7,946 nucleotides of DNA from Methanobacteriota archaeon (lineage in GTDB: Archaea > Thermoplasmatota > Poseidoniia > Poseidoniales > Poseidoniaceae), in the NCBI GenBank assembly GCA_002694245.1, contig NZLM01000037.1, forward strand, positions 95,987 through 103,932. The letters are read 5' to 3'. Below are positions 1-6,217 of the stretch, in pieces. Both the position numbers and the translations under genes were made by a program. Within the stretch, counting starts at the first letter, position 1. Each line of letters opens with the position of its first letter. Below the pieces are notes generated by a model. The model was not told the origin of the DNA. It saw only the letters and a list, made by a program, of their open reading frames with translations, and did no database searches.

Positions 1-2
1 AG

Positions 3-44
3 GAAATTATCGTACCTGATTCAGAGGAAATAGAATCTAACTGA
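3..44 (+). CDS. Possible C-terminal end of an unidentified protein (partial)
   Basis: Reading from base 3 gives an open frame EIIVPDSEEIESN followed by TGA at 42-44. The acidic, polar tail resembles the end of a soluble protein, and the codons are AT-rich like those of neighbouring genes. Only 13 codons are visible, so the family cannot be named. The opposite strand is also open over this stretch, so this may be non-coding. The call rests only on frame and composition. Confidence 0.3.
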   Translation, partial: EIIVPDSEEIESN

Positions 45-98
45 TTTAACACTAAACGCTTATCCACTAATAAATCTAGTGAAATCATAAAAGCAAGG

Positions 99-171
99 TG
101 GGCTCGGCCAGAATTGAACTGGCGATCTTTGCCATGTCAAGGCAACGTCATAACCCCTAGACCACGAGCCC
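99..171 (-). tRNA. tRNA-Val (anticodon GAC)
   Basis: On the minus strand the sequence folds into a complete 73-nt cloverleaf. The acceptor stem is GGGCTCG/CGAGCCC (7 perfect pairs) with discriminator A at 99. The D arm is GTC/GAC with a loop containing GGGG. The anticodon stem TTGCC/GGCAA carries loop TTGACAT, giving anticodon GAC at 138-136, which reads GUC and GUU valine codons. The variable loop is AGATC, and the T arm is GCCAG/CTGGC with loop TTCAATT. There is no intron and the 3' CCA is not encoded (the DNA continues CCT), so it must be added after transcription, as is common in archaea. A run of four T lies just downstream on the transcribed strand (92-89) and could be the termination point. 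A TATA box sits upstream at 197-203. Confidence 0.95.
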
Positions 172-196
172 TCGCATTTCTCCCAATTCGATGGCG

Positions 197-203
197 TATA
201 TAT
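197..203 (-). promoter_or_regulatory. TATA box of the tRNA-Val gene
   Basis: On the minus strand the sequence GGATATATACGCC lies centred about 29 nt upstream of the tRNA 5' end. Archaeal TFB/TBP promoters place the TATA element about 25 nt before the transcription start. That puts the start near 175, four nucleotides before the mature tRNA. The position and sequence are seen directly; the promoter role is inferred from spacing. Confidence 0.6.
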
Positions 204-552
204 CCGAATCGGTGAAAATTCAAGATACAATTTTGGAAATTTTTCCAGTACATCCTGGTTGAGAACAAAATCCACCTACTCTAGTTCTCCCATTATTCAT
301 TTTAATCATCTTACCATCCTTAATTGGACCGTAGGTCTTGCACTTTAAACAGAAACCACTTATCTGTGACATGAGAAACAAGCTTGGGTGTAAAAACATA
401 GTAATGAACCCTCTGTTTCGATTAAAACTCCATTTTTACCAAAAATACCCCTTTTACCCCCCCATTGTAAACGTAAAAATTGCTTTTCTTGAGTTTTCAA
501 CATGTAAAACGCATTACTGCGGGCCTATAACGATATTCACTCGAATCTTATT
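204..552. other. Intergenic stretch without a recognisable gene
   Basis: This AT-rich stretch lies between the tRNA promoter and the palindrome at 553. Open frames here overlap the tRNA or neighbouring genes and give Cys/His/Phe-rich translations unlike real archaeal proteins, so I do not call a gene. The only texture I see is a pyrimidine-rich patch at about 430-463 with two TTTTACC words and a run of seven C (457-463). I see no clear RNA structure. Confidence 0.5.
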
Positions 553-576
553 GTCGCATAATGTACGTTATGCGAC
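553..576. repeat. 24-nt near-perfect palindrome downstream of the hutI operon
   Basis: Arms GTCGCATAA and TTATGCGAC are perfect 9-bp reverse complements separated by TGTACG. The central GTAC is itself palindromic, so 22 of 24 bases are symmetric. On the minus strand it begins two bases after the TAA stop at 579-581. This makes it a candidate transcript-end hairpin or RNA-processing site for the hutI unit, or a dimeric protein-binding site. No T-run follows it on the minus strand, so it is not a bacterial-type intrinsic terminator. Confidence 0.6.
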
Positions 577-578
577 GT

Positions 579-914
579 TTAGTGCCCCTCTAAATCGAGG
601 TTATTTGGATCTAAAGCAAAGATTCCAACCAGTGGAGGTCCACCAAGTAAACCTTCAATGCCTCCATCTCGCGAATCCAGCTCATCCCTGACTCTTATTG
701 CTGCTTTATGCCAAGAATCTTCTGAGTCATATATCGCTTGAAGCAAAAACATAGGTTGTCCATCCATTGATCTCGAAACCCAGGCACGAATACATCCCTC
801 AGTTCGTCTACGCATTTCTTGGCGAGCCTCAAGCATTCTGTGAAGGCGAGCGTCCACACCCTTTCGTGCTGAACATACCACAGTTTCCATCCAATAATGA
901 TTTGTTGATTTCAT
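579..914 (-). CDS. Small protein of unknown function, ABM/ferredoxin-like fold predicted
   Basis: This is a 111-residue soluble protein that I cannot assign to a named family. It shows a beta-alpha-beta-beta-alpha-beta pattern: strand at about 10-16, a long Arg-rich helix at 18-38, strands at 41-49 and 55-62 (MFLLQAIYDS), a helix at 65-80 beginning SEDSWHKAA, and a final strand at 95-101. The phrase 'aiYdSeeaW' before the second helix resembles antibiotic-biosynthesis-monooxygenase (ABM) and other dimeric alpha-beta barrel proteins. The fold assignment is inference. I chose ATG at 914 because GAGAA (928-924) lies 9 nt upstream; an in-frame GTG at 923 and an ATG at 890 are alternatives. It follows hutI on the same strand after 23 nt, so the two are probably co-transcribed. 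No signal peptide or membrane segment is seen. Confidence 0.75.
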   Translation of the reverse strand: MKSTNHYWMETVVCSARKGVDARLHRMLEARQEMRRRTEGCIRAWVSRSMDGQPMFLLQAIYDSEDSWHKAAIRVRDELDSRDGGIEGLLGGPPLVGIFALDPNNLDLEGH

Positions 915-937
915 AATATACACTTCTCAAACAATAA

Positions 938-2179
938 TTAATGGTAAATCATCTTACCCTCTAGCATCGTCGCTGAAAATGGAGAATGTCCTGGTTGGAC
1001 ACACCAAGCTTCCCAGTACGGGCCATCAATAATATTCAGGTTTGCAATTCCGCCTTCGCAGATTTGACCGTGTGCCAATCCTGATGGGTGTGGAGTTGTC
1101 TGTGCTGAATTCCTAGTACAGGCTGCTAGAGCAGTGATTGGTGTAATTTCATTACGTTGAACTAATATTGAAGCGATAAAGGGTAATGATAGAGTTCTAC
1201 AATTCGGATTGAAGTCGGTAGCGATAGACCATTGGACATTATTTGCAATGCATTCATGAAAATCTGGATAAGGTTCGCCCATCGAATAAGGTGTTCCAGG
1301 TAAAAATCCAGTCATTACATTTGCATTTGCCATATTTATCCTGGTGTCTAATTTTGTGTGGTGTGCATGATCTGCAGTCTGCACTTTTAATTCTGCAGCC
1401 AAATCTCCTCCACCACCATCCTCGAATTCATCGATGTGTATACGTAAATCCAAACCATTCTTTTTTGATTCTTTTAGCAATTCTTCAGATTGTTCAATGC
1501 TAAACCAACCGGGCTCGCAGAAAACGTCAACACTTCGAGCTATTCCTTGCTCAATGACATTAGGTAATTGGTCTGAAATAACACTTTCATAATAGGACTC
1601 GATTTTTTCTCCAGGAGGTGCTGCATGAGCACCCATCCAAGTTAGATCTAGTGAGGGTAAATTGTCTACCGCACTGATACTCTCTGCTATTTCTAGGAGC
1701 TTCAATTCAGATTCTGTACTTAATCCATATCCTGATTTAGCTTCTAAATGAGTAGTCCCATTTCTCAAAGCCTCTTCCATTCTTTTTATCCCGATTTTAG
1801 CTAATTCAGAACCGGGTAAGTTTCGTGTTTGTTCTACAGTATAAGCGATACCGCCTCCTTTGTCAGCGATTTGCCGGTAACTCATTCCTTGGAGTTTCCA
1901 TGAAATTTCCCTGCTTCTATCCCCAGCCCAAAGCAAATGTGTGTGGGCATCAACTAAACCAGGAATCACAGCCTTACCTTCCAAATCAATGGTTTCAATG
2001 CCTTGATATTCTTCAATAAGATCTCCCTCATGGCCAATTCTCTCAATCACATGCTCATTTACTAGAATAGCCATACCAGCAGGTAATACGTGACTTGTTT
2101 CATCAGTTAAATCTCCAGCAATAGGTCCATTTCCAGATAGATGTACCAGCGGCCCGAGATTGACTAGTAGCCTCTTCAT
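938..2179 (-). CDS. hutI: Imidazolonepropionase
   Basis: This metal-dependent amidohydrolase opens the ring of 4-imidazolone-5-propanoate to give N-formimidoyl-L-glutamate, the third step of histidine degradation, in the cytoplasm. From the ATG at 2179 it has 413 residues, close to the usual 400-420. The HxH metal motif is in VDAHTHLLWAGDR (His79, His81). The family block GGGIAYTVEQTR is at 108-119, followed by AKSGYGL, GAHA (His185), IHIDEF (His248, Glu251), ADHAHH (His271) and ATDFNPN (Asp322). These match the metal and substrate residues of Bacillus HutI in order and spacing. An in-frame TTG at 2191 would add four residues, but ATG at 2179 gives the normal family N-terminus (MKRLLVNLG). 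There is no Shine-Dalgarno sequence, which fits a leaderless or short-leader first gene; a TATA-like element lies about 33 nt upstream. hutH and hutU are not in the window, so the rest of the pathway must lie elsewhere or be absent. Confidence 0.95.
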   Translation of the reverse strand: MKRLLVNLGPLVHLSGNGPIAGDLTDETSHVLPAGMAILVNEHVIERIGHEGDLIEEYQGIETIDLEGKAVIPGLVDAHTHLLWAGDRSREISWKLQGMSYRQIADKGGGIAYTVEQTRNLPGSELAKIGIKRMEEALRNGTTHLEAKSGYGLSTESELKLLEIAESISAVDNLPSLDLTWMGAHAAPPGEKIESYYESVISDQLPNVIEQGIARSVDVFCEPGWFSIEQSEELLKESKKNGLDLRIHIDEFEDGGGGDLAAELKVQTADHAHHTKLDTRINMANANVMTGFLPGTPYSMGEPYPDFHECIANNVQWSIATDFNPNCRTLSLPFIASILVQRNEITPITALAACTRNSAQTTPHPSGLAHGQICEGGIANLNIIDGPYWEAWCVQPGHSPFSATMLEGKMIYH

Positions 2180-2229
2180 TGATTGGGCCAAAGTAAAACC
2201 GTTAGATAGTATATCCTACAGGGTTGTAC
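2180..2229. promoter_or_regulatory. Short divergent promoter region between hutI and kae1
   Basis: Only 50 nt separate the two start codons. On the minus strand GGATATAC (2216-2209) is a good TATA candidate about 33 nt from the hutI ATG, giving a leader of roughly 8 nt. On the plus strand TTAGATAGTATA (2202-2213) could serve kae1, with its left part at the right distance for a leaderless start at the 2230 ATG. Neither gene has a Shine-Dalgarno sequence, which supports leaderless transcription both ways. The overlap of elements suggests that the two promoters may interfere. The elements are read from sequence; their use is inferred. Confidence 0.5.
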
Positions 2230-3243
2230 ATGGCAGGAGACTGGGTACTAGGCATAGAGTCTACAGCACATACGTTCTCTTTTGGTCTTGTAGATGGGGA
2301 CGGAGTCCCTAGACCATCCGAATCTGATACTATACGTCCAGATAAAGGAGGAATACATCCAAGGGAGGCCGCAGACCACCATGTGGAGTTGTCTACAGAT
2401 TTGTTCCAGAGGGTTCTTGAAAAAAATGATATTACTCCACAAGATATTGGCACAATAGCTTATTCGCAAGGTCCTGGAATGGGGGCATGCCTTCGAATTG
2501 GAGCTGCTGCGGCTAGAACGATTTCAACCCAACTGGATATCCCTCTAATCGGTGTAAACCACTGCGTTGCTCACATCGAAATAGGAAGGGAACAATGTGG
2601 CTGTGATGACCCTATCTTGCTTTACGTTAGTGGTGGAAACACGCAAGTTATTGCAAGACTTGAGGGAAGATATCGGGTGCTTGGAGAAACATTAGACATT
2701 GGGATTGGCAATATGTTAGACAAATTCGCAAGAAAACATGGCATTCCGTTTCCAGGCGGACCGGTTATCGAACAGAAAGCACTGGAATGGCTTGCCACAA
2801 ATCCTAACCCTTCACTCAAGGGACTAGAGTTGCCGTATGCAGTTCATGGGATGGATTTGACTTTCTCGGGGTTAATGAGCGCTGCAAATAGGCTGGTTGC
2901 TGAGGGACACCCATTCGAAGCTGTATGTTGGAGTTTGCAAGAGCATGCCTTTGCTGCATGTATAGAAGTGGCAGAACGAGCATTAGCCCACACTGGAAAA
3001 TCCGAAATATTACTCGGTGGCGGCGTAGCTTGCAATCAAAGACTTCGGGATATGTCGACTATAATGTGTGCTGAGAGAGACGCTAGTAGTCATTGTCCAC
3101 CAAGGATGTACTGTATTGATAATGGCACTATGATTGCTAGATTGGGATGGCTTGAGACAAGACATGGACGACAAACAACTCTTGTACAATCGGGAGTTGA
3201 TCAAGAAATGAGAACAGACTCTACCCCAATATCTTGGCCTTAG
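2230..3243 (+). CDS. kae1: Kae1, tRNA N6-threonylcarbamoyladenosine transferase (KEOPS catalytic subunit)
   Basis: Kae1 transfers the threonylcarbamoyl group from threonylcarbamoyl-AMP to A37 of ANN-decoding tRNAs within the KEOPS complex (with Bud32, Cgi121, Pcc1). The 337 residues show the ASKHA-fold signatures in order: LGIESTAHTFSFG at 7-19, YSQGPGMGACLRIG at 78-91, the metal motif NHCVAHIEIGR at 110-120 (His111, His115), YVSGGNTQV at 132-140, DIGIGNMLDKFAR at 156-168, TFSGL at 211-215, LLGGGVACNQRLR at 261-273 and CIDNGTMIA at 295-303 (Asp298, metal ligand). These forms are the archaeal/eukaryotic Kae1 type, not bacterial TsaD. I chose ATG at 2230; an in-frame TTG at 2224 would add only Met-Tyr and lies closer to the promoter elements. 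It ends after RTDSTPISWP, a normal Kae1 terminus, so there is no Bud32 kinase fusion as found in many archaea. It is the first gene of the plus-strand cluster. Confidence 0.96.
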   Translation: MAGDWVLGIESTAHTFSFGLVDGDGVPRPSESDTIRPDKGGIHPREAADHHVELSTDLFQRVLEKNDITPQDIGTIAYSQGPGMGACLRIGAAAARTISTQLDIPLIGVNHCVAHIEIGREQCGCDDPILLYVSGGNTQVIARLEGRYRVLGETLDIGIGNMLDKFARKHGIPFPGGPVIEQKALEWLATNPNPSLKGLELPYAVHGMDLTFSGLMSAANRLVAEGHPFEAVCWSLQEHAFAACIEVAERALAHTGKSEILLGGGVACNQRLRDMSTIMCAERDASSHCPPRMYCIDNGTMIARLGWLETRHGRQTTLVQSGVDQEMRTDSTPISWP

Positions 3244-3285
3244 TGATATGCCAAGGGTTATGAGAGTCCGACAAGCCGGAATATT

Positions 3286-4155
3286 ATGAACGGGCGACGG
3301 CGCAAGGATGAACCATTCAATCCATTTGCACCAAATGCGAGTCAAAAGGCCCGTGATAGAAAAGAAAGATCGCAGAAGGTTCAACCTAAACCACGTGTTC
3401 CAGAACCAAAAAAGGAAGTTAACGATCTTGCTGCGAAACAGAAAGCCGCTATGGAGGCTCTCCGGAGACAACGACAAGTCGAAGATAAGGAAGTTGTTGA
3501 AAAGCGAGAAAGCAAAGTTGCTAAACCTAGACATACACCATCACCACAGCCCAAACCTGCTCCGAAAACTTCGATTAAGAAGCCAGCAAGTAGAGAGGAC
3601 AGGTTAGCGACGCTTAGAGCTAAATCGGCTGCAACAGCACAGTTTGCTAAAGAGGCCAAAGATGCAAAGGTTACAGACCCTGTAGAACCAGAATTAAAGG
3701 CTGAAGTTAGTGTAAAACAAGAGATAGTGGAAGAAATTGGCGATCTCGAACATCCATCTGTAAATATTGAGGTTGAGATGACAAAGCGACAAAAGGCAGT
3801 AGTATCTTCCAACGTTTTCAAAACGATAAAAACAGAGGTTAAAAAAACTGACAGGAAGCAAAAGAAACGCCGTTCTCAAGATAGGCGAGGCGGTGGACGT
3901 CAGAACCAAGTCAAGAAACTTGACAGAAGGAAATATCTCGAATACAAGTATGCAGCACGTGAGTTACTTGAGGATGACGCAGTAAAAGAGGAGCACAGGT
4001 CTAACATTCTCGGACAAATATGGGCTAAGGGTGAAAGAAGTGGAGTCACAGATGCCCTAGATTTCATTAATCAAAAAGAAGCTGAATTGATTATCACTGA
4101 AGAAATAGCAAATGAATTCAGAAACATGGTAAAGCGATATACAACTAAGAGATGA
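3286..4155 (+). CDS. Highly basic, low-complexity protein with helical C-terminal domain, unknown function
   Basis: I do not recognise this 289-residue protein. Residues 1 to about 160 are rich in Lys, Arg, Glu, Pro and Ala, with KPRVPEPKK and PSPQPKPAPK patches and charged helical repeats, and are probably disordered or coiled. Residues 185-213 form a strongly basic stretch (KKTDRKQKKRRSQDRRGGGR), suggestive of nucleic-acid binding. Residues 214-286 look folded and helical (KYLEYKYAARELLEDD, NILGQIWAKGERSGVTDALDFI, EEIANEFRNMVKRY) and contain the only Trp (246). There is no Cys, signal peptide or membrane segment. It lies 42 nt after kae1 and 4 nt before the prolyl isomerase gene. Its own Shine-Dalgarno is weak (GGA before ATTATG). 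The frame is unbroken and all other frames over it give implausible proteins, so I consider it a real gene. A role with RNA or ribosomes is a guess. Confidence 0.8.
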   Translation: MNGRRRKDEPFNPFAPNASQKARDRKERSQKVQPKPRVPEPKKEVNDLAAKQKAAMEALRRQRQVEDKEVVEKRESKVAKPRHTPSPQPKPAPKTSIKKPASREDRLATLRAKSAATAQFAKEAKDAKVTDPVEPELKAEVSVKQEIVEEIGDLEHPSVNIEVEMTKRQKAVVSSNVFKTIKTEVKKTDRKQKKRRSQDRRGGGRQNQVKKLDRRKYLEYKYAARELLEDDAVKEEHRSNILGQIWAKGERSGVTDALDFINQKEAELIITEEIANEFRNMVKRYTTKR

Positions 4156-4159
4156 TAAA

Positions 4160-4633
4160 ATGGTTGAAATAAAAAATAACACAGTTGCAAGAGTACATTA
4201 CACAGGAACACTACCAGATTCAGGTGAAGTTTTTGACTCCAGTTTGGAGAGGGAACCGCTTGCTTTTCTTGTAGGTCACAAGCAGATGATTCCAGGTTTT
4301 GAGAGAGAATTAATGGGAGCAAAAACTGGTGACAAAGTTGAATTTACCCTAACTCCAGAAGATGCATATGGTCCACACAACCCTGATGCCGTGCAAGAAG
4401 TGCCTTTGGAGATGTTTGGTGGTATTGAGCCAGAAATTGGAATGACACTCATGAGCGATTTAGGACCGTTTAAGGTGGCAGGGATCGATGGTGATCTAAT
4501 AAAAGCAGATTTTAATCATGCTCTTGCTGGAAAATCCCTTACTTTCAATGTAGAGGTTATCGAAGTTAGAGAGGCTACTGAGTCCGAAATTTCACACGGT
4601 CATGCACATGGACCCGGTGGAGTTCAGCACTGA
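4160..4633 (+). CDS. slyD: FKBP-type peptidyl-prolyl cis-trans isomerase, SlyD-like
   Basis: This cytoplasmic prolyl isomerase and folding helper has 157 residues. The FKBP half-domain at 1-70 contains VHYTGTLPDSGEVFDSS and MIPGFERELMGAKTGDK. An insert-in-flap chaperone domain at about 71-118 follows (PEDAYGPHNPDAVQEVPLEMF). The FKBP core then resumes at 119-140 (NHALAGKSLTFNVEVIEVREAT). This order and the NHxLAGK motif are typical of SlyD and archaeal short FKBPs. Phe48-type MIPGF replaces the usual IPGW. The C-terminal tail HGHAHGPGGVQH carries His146, 148, 150 and 157 and probably binds nickel or another metal, as SlyD tails do; it is shorter than the E. coli tail. The start ATG lies 4 nt after the preceding stop and is preceded by GAGATGAT, an imperfect Shine-Dalgarno overlapping that stop. 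The tail codons hold an in-frame-shifted ATG (4602) once readable as the mutase start. Confidence 0.93.
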   Translation: MVEIKNNTVARVHYTGTLPDSGEVFDSSLEREPLAFLVGHKQMIPGFERELMGAKTGDKVEFTLTPEDAYGPHNPDAVQEVPLEMFGGIEPEIGMTLMSDLGPFKVAGIDGDLIKADFNHALAGKSLTFNVEVIEVREATESEISHGHAHGPGGVQH

Positions 4634-4638
4634 GGTGG
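4632..4638 (+). promoter_or_regulatory. Shine-Dalgarno site that sets the mutase start
   Basis: GAGGTGG, overlapping the isomerase stop codon, lies 8 nt before the ATG at 4647. It is the strongest ribosome-binding match near the mutase start and argues against the in-frame ATGs at 4602 and 4608, which lie inside the isomerase gene without a comparable site. Confidence 0.65.
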
Positions 4639-4646
4639 TTTGTTTA

Positions 4647-6209
4647 ATGGACGGCCAGCGCAGACGAGACTGGCAGACTCTTGGTGGAATCGATGTTCCA
4701 AAGATTGCAGGGCCTGATGAATCTGGAAAACCACCATACACCAGAGGTATACACAGTGGAATGTACAGACAACGTCTGTGGACAATGAGGCAATATGCTG
4801 GATTTAGTTCAGCCGAAGAGACAAATGAGAGATTCAAATTATTGCTAGAGCGTGGCCAAAAAGGACTATCCGTAGCATTTGACCTACCTACCCAGTTAGG
4901 ACTCGATGCTGATGACGATATGAGTGAAGGCGAGGTTGGAAAAGTCGGTGTTTCGGTGACATGCTTAGACGATATGCGAGAATTAATGTCGGGAATCCCC
5001 CTTGACAAGGTATCAACTTCGATGACGATCAATGCACCAGCTATGGTCCTTTTAGCAATGTACATTGTTGTAGCTGAAGAAAATGGAGTTTCTCGAGATA
5101 AAATTAGAGGAACAATACAAAACGACATTCTGAAGGAGTATATTGCAAGAGGTACACATATATTTCCACCAAAAGAATCGATGCGACTCATAACGGATAT
5201 CTTCGAGTTTTGCGCTGAAGAGGTGCCGCTATGGAATACAATATCGATATCAGGGTATCACATCAGAGAAGCTGGATCTACAGCTGTACAAGAAGTCGCA
5301 TTCACGCTTTCTAATGCACTTGAGTATGTCAAAGAAGCCTTAGAAACTGGACTTGATATCGACACTTTCGGTCCTCGACTTTCGTTTTTCTTCAATTGTC
5401 ACAACGATTTTTTTGAAGAAGCTAGTAAGTTTAGAGCAGCAAGGAAATTATGGCATGATTTGATCACAGAAAGATATCAACCGAAGAACCCAAAAAGTGC
5501 CATGTTAAGATTCCACACACAAGTCGCTGGAGTTTCATTAACTGCCCAACAGCCGCTCAATAACATAGCCAGAGTTACAATCCAAGCTCTTGCTGCTGTT
5601 TGTGGTGGTACACAAAGCCTACACACTAATTCGTATGATGAGGCACTTGGTCTACCTACTGAAGAAAGTGCGACTGTTGCATTACGTACTCAACAAATAA
5701 TTGCAGAGGAGAGTGGCGTTGCTAATATTGTTGATCCGCTTGGCGGATCCTACTTAGTGGAAATGCTAACAGATGAAATTTACAATCTGTCATTGAAGAA
5801 AATAGAAGAAATCGAAAATATGGGTGGTGCCCTAAAAGCGGTTGAAGCAGGGTTCCAGCAAAAAGAAATCCACGAATCTGCATGGGACCACATGCAAAAA
5901 GTAGAGTCGGATGAAAGAAAGATAGTAGGTGTTAATCACGGGATTCTAGATCAAGGAGAAATGCCCCCTGTACTAAAACCAGATCCTAATCTTGGAATTA
6001 AGCAGAAAGAAAAACTTGCAGTTCTTAGAGCAAACCGTGATCAAGGAACTGTTGACAAATGCTTAGATGCAATATACGACGCAGCTAAGGGCGAGGACAA
6101 TTTATTCCCTCTTGTAATTGACGCATTGAAGAATGACTGTACGTTAGGGGAGATTATAGGAGCAATGAAAAAAGAATTTGGAACCTACATTGCTCCAAGT
6201 GGTTTCTAG
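4647..6209 (+). CDS. mcmA1: Methylmalonyl-CoA mutase, catalytic (large) subunit
   Basis: This is the adenosylcobalamin-dependent TIM-barrel chain that isomerises (R)-methylmalonyl-CoA to succinyl-CoA. With the start at 4647 it has 520 residues and ends after AMKKEFGTYIAPSGF. The DxHxxG cobalamin-binding domain is absent, so a separate small subunit of about 140 residues is required, as usual in archaea; it is not in this window. With an offset of 39 from the Propionibacterium enzyme, the active-site residues fall in place: Tyr50 (TMRQYAGFS) for Tyr89, Gln158 (GTIQND) for Gln197, Arg168 (YIARGT) for Arg207 and His205 (ISGYHIREAG) for His244. The Tyr/Arg pair points to true methylmalonyl-CoA specificity; isobutyryl- and 2-hydroxyisobutyryl-CoA mutases differ at these sites. 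Other landmarks are VAFDLPTQLG (76-85) and DPLGGSYLVE (363-372). It lies 13 nt after the isomerase stop and 8 nt before the epimerase, with which it shares a pathway. Confidence 0.96.
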   Translation: MDGQRRRDWQTLGGIDVPKIAGPDESGKPPYTRGIHSGMYRQRLWTMRQYAGFSSAEETNERFKLLLERGQKGLSVAFDLPTQLGLDADDDMSEGEVGKVGVSVTCLDDMRELMSGIPLDKVSTSMTINAPAMVLLAMYIVVAEENGVSRDKIRGTIQNDILKEYIARGTHIFPPKESMRLITDIFEFCAEEVPLWNTISISGYHIREAGSTAVQEVAFTLSNALEYVKEALETGLDIDTFGPRLSFFFNCHNDFFEEASKFRAARKLWHDLITERYQPKNPKSAMLRFHTQVAGVSLTAQQPLNNIARVTIQALAAVCGGTQSLHTNSYDEALGLPTEESATVALRTQQIIAEESGVANIVDPLGGSYLVEMLTDEIYNLSLKKIEEIENMGGALKAVEAGFQQKEIHESAWDHMQKVESDERKIVGVNHGILDQGEMPPVLKPDPNLGIKQKEKLAVLRANRDQGTVDKCLDAIYDAAKGEDNLFPLVIDALKNDCTLGEIIGAMKKEFGTYIAPSGF

Positions 6210-6217
6210 GTGATTAG

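Noticed and set aside
60..275. Minus-strand open frame of 71 codons
   Set aside because: It runs straight through the tRNA-Val gene, so it cannot be a normal protein gene.
204..552. CRISPR array, insertion sequence or attachment site in the intergenic stretch
   Set aside because: No regularly spaced repeats, terminal inverted repeats, transposase remnant or duplicated tRNA 3' end could be seen.
553..576. Palindrome as a bacterial-type intrinsic terminator
   Set aside because: No U-rich tract follows the hairpin on the minus strand (AATAAG follows), and the stem is only moderately GC-rich.
338..691. Plus-strand open frame of 117 codons
   Set aside because: It crosses the palindrome and overlaps the small hutI-linked gene. 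Its translation is rich in Cys, His, Phe and Leu without any domain pattern, typical of an antisense or intergenic shadow.
2180..2191. TTG start for hutI at 2191
   Set aside because: It adds four residues not typical of the family. The ATG at 2179 gives the normal N-terminus and fits the TATA spacing better.
3010..3534. Minus-strand open frame of 174 codons
   Set aside because: It lies antisense to kae1 and the basic protein gene. Its Ser/Leu/Phe/Trp-rich translation is what the complement of Lys/Glu/Arg-rich coding DNA produces.
4602..4646. Upstream ATG codons (4602, 4608) as mutase start
   Set aside because: They lie inside the isomerase gene and have no comparable ribosome site. GAGGTGG at the right distance supports 4647, and the added 15 residues are just the isomerase tail in another frame.
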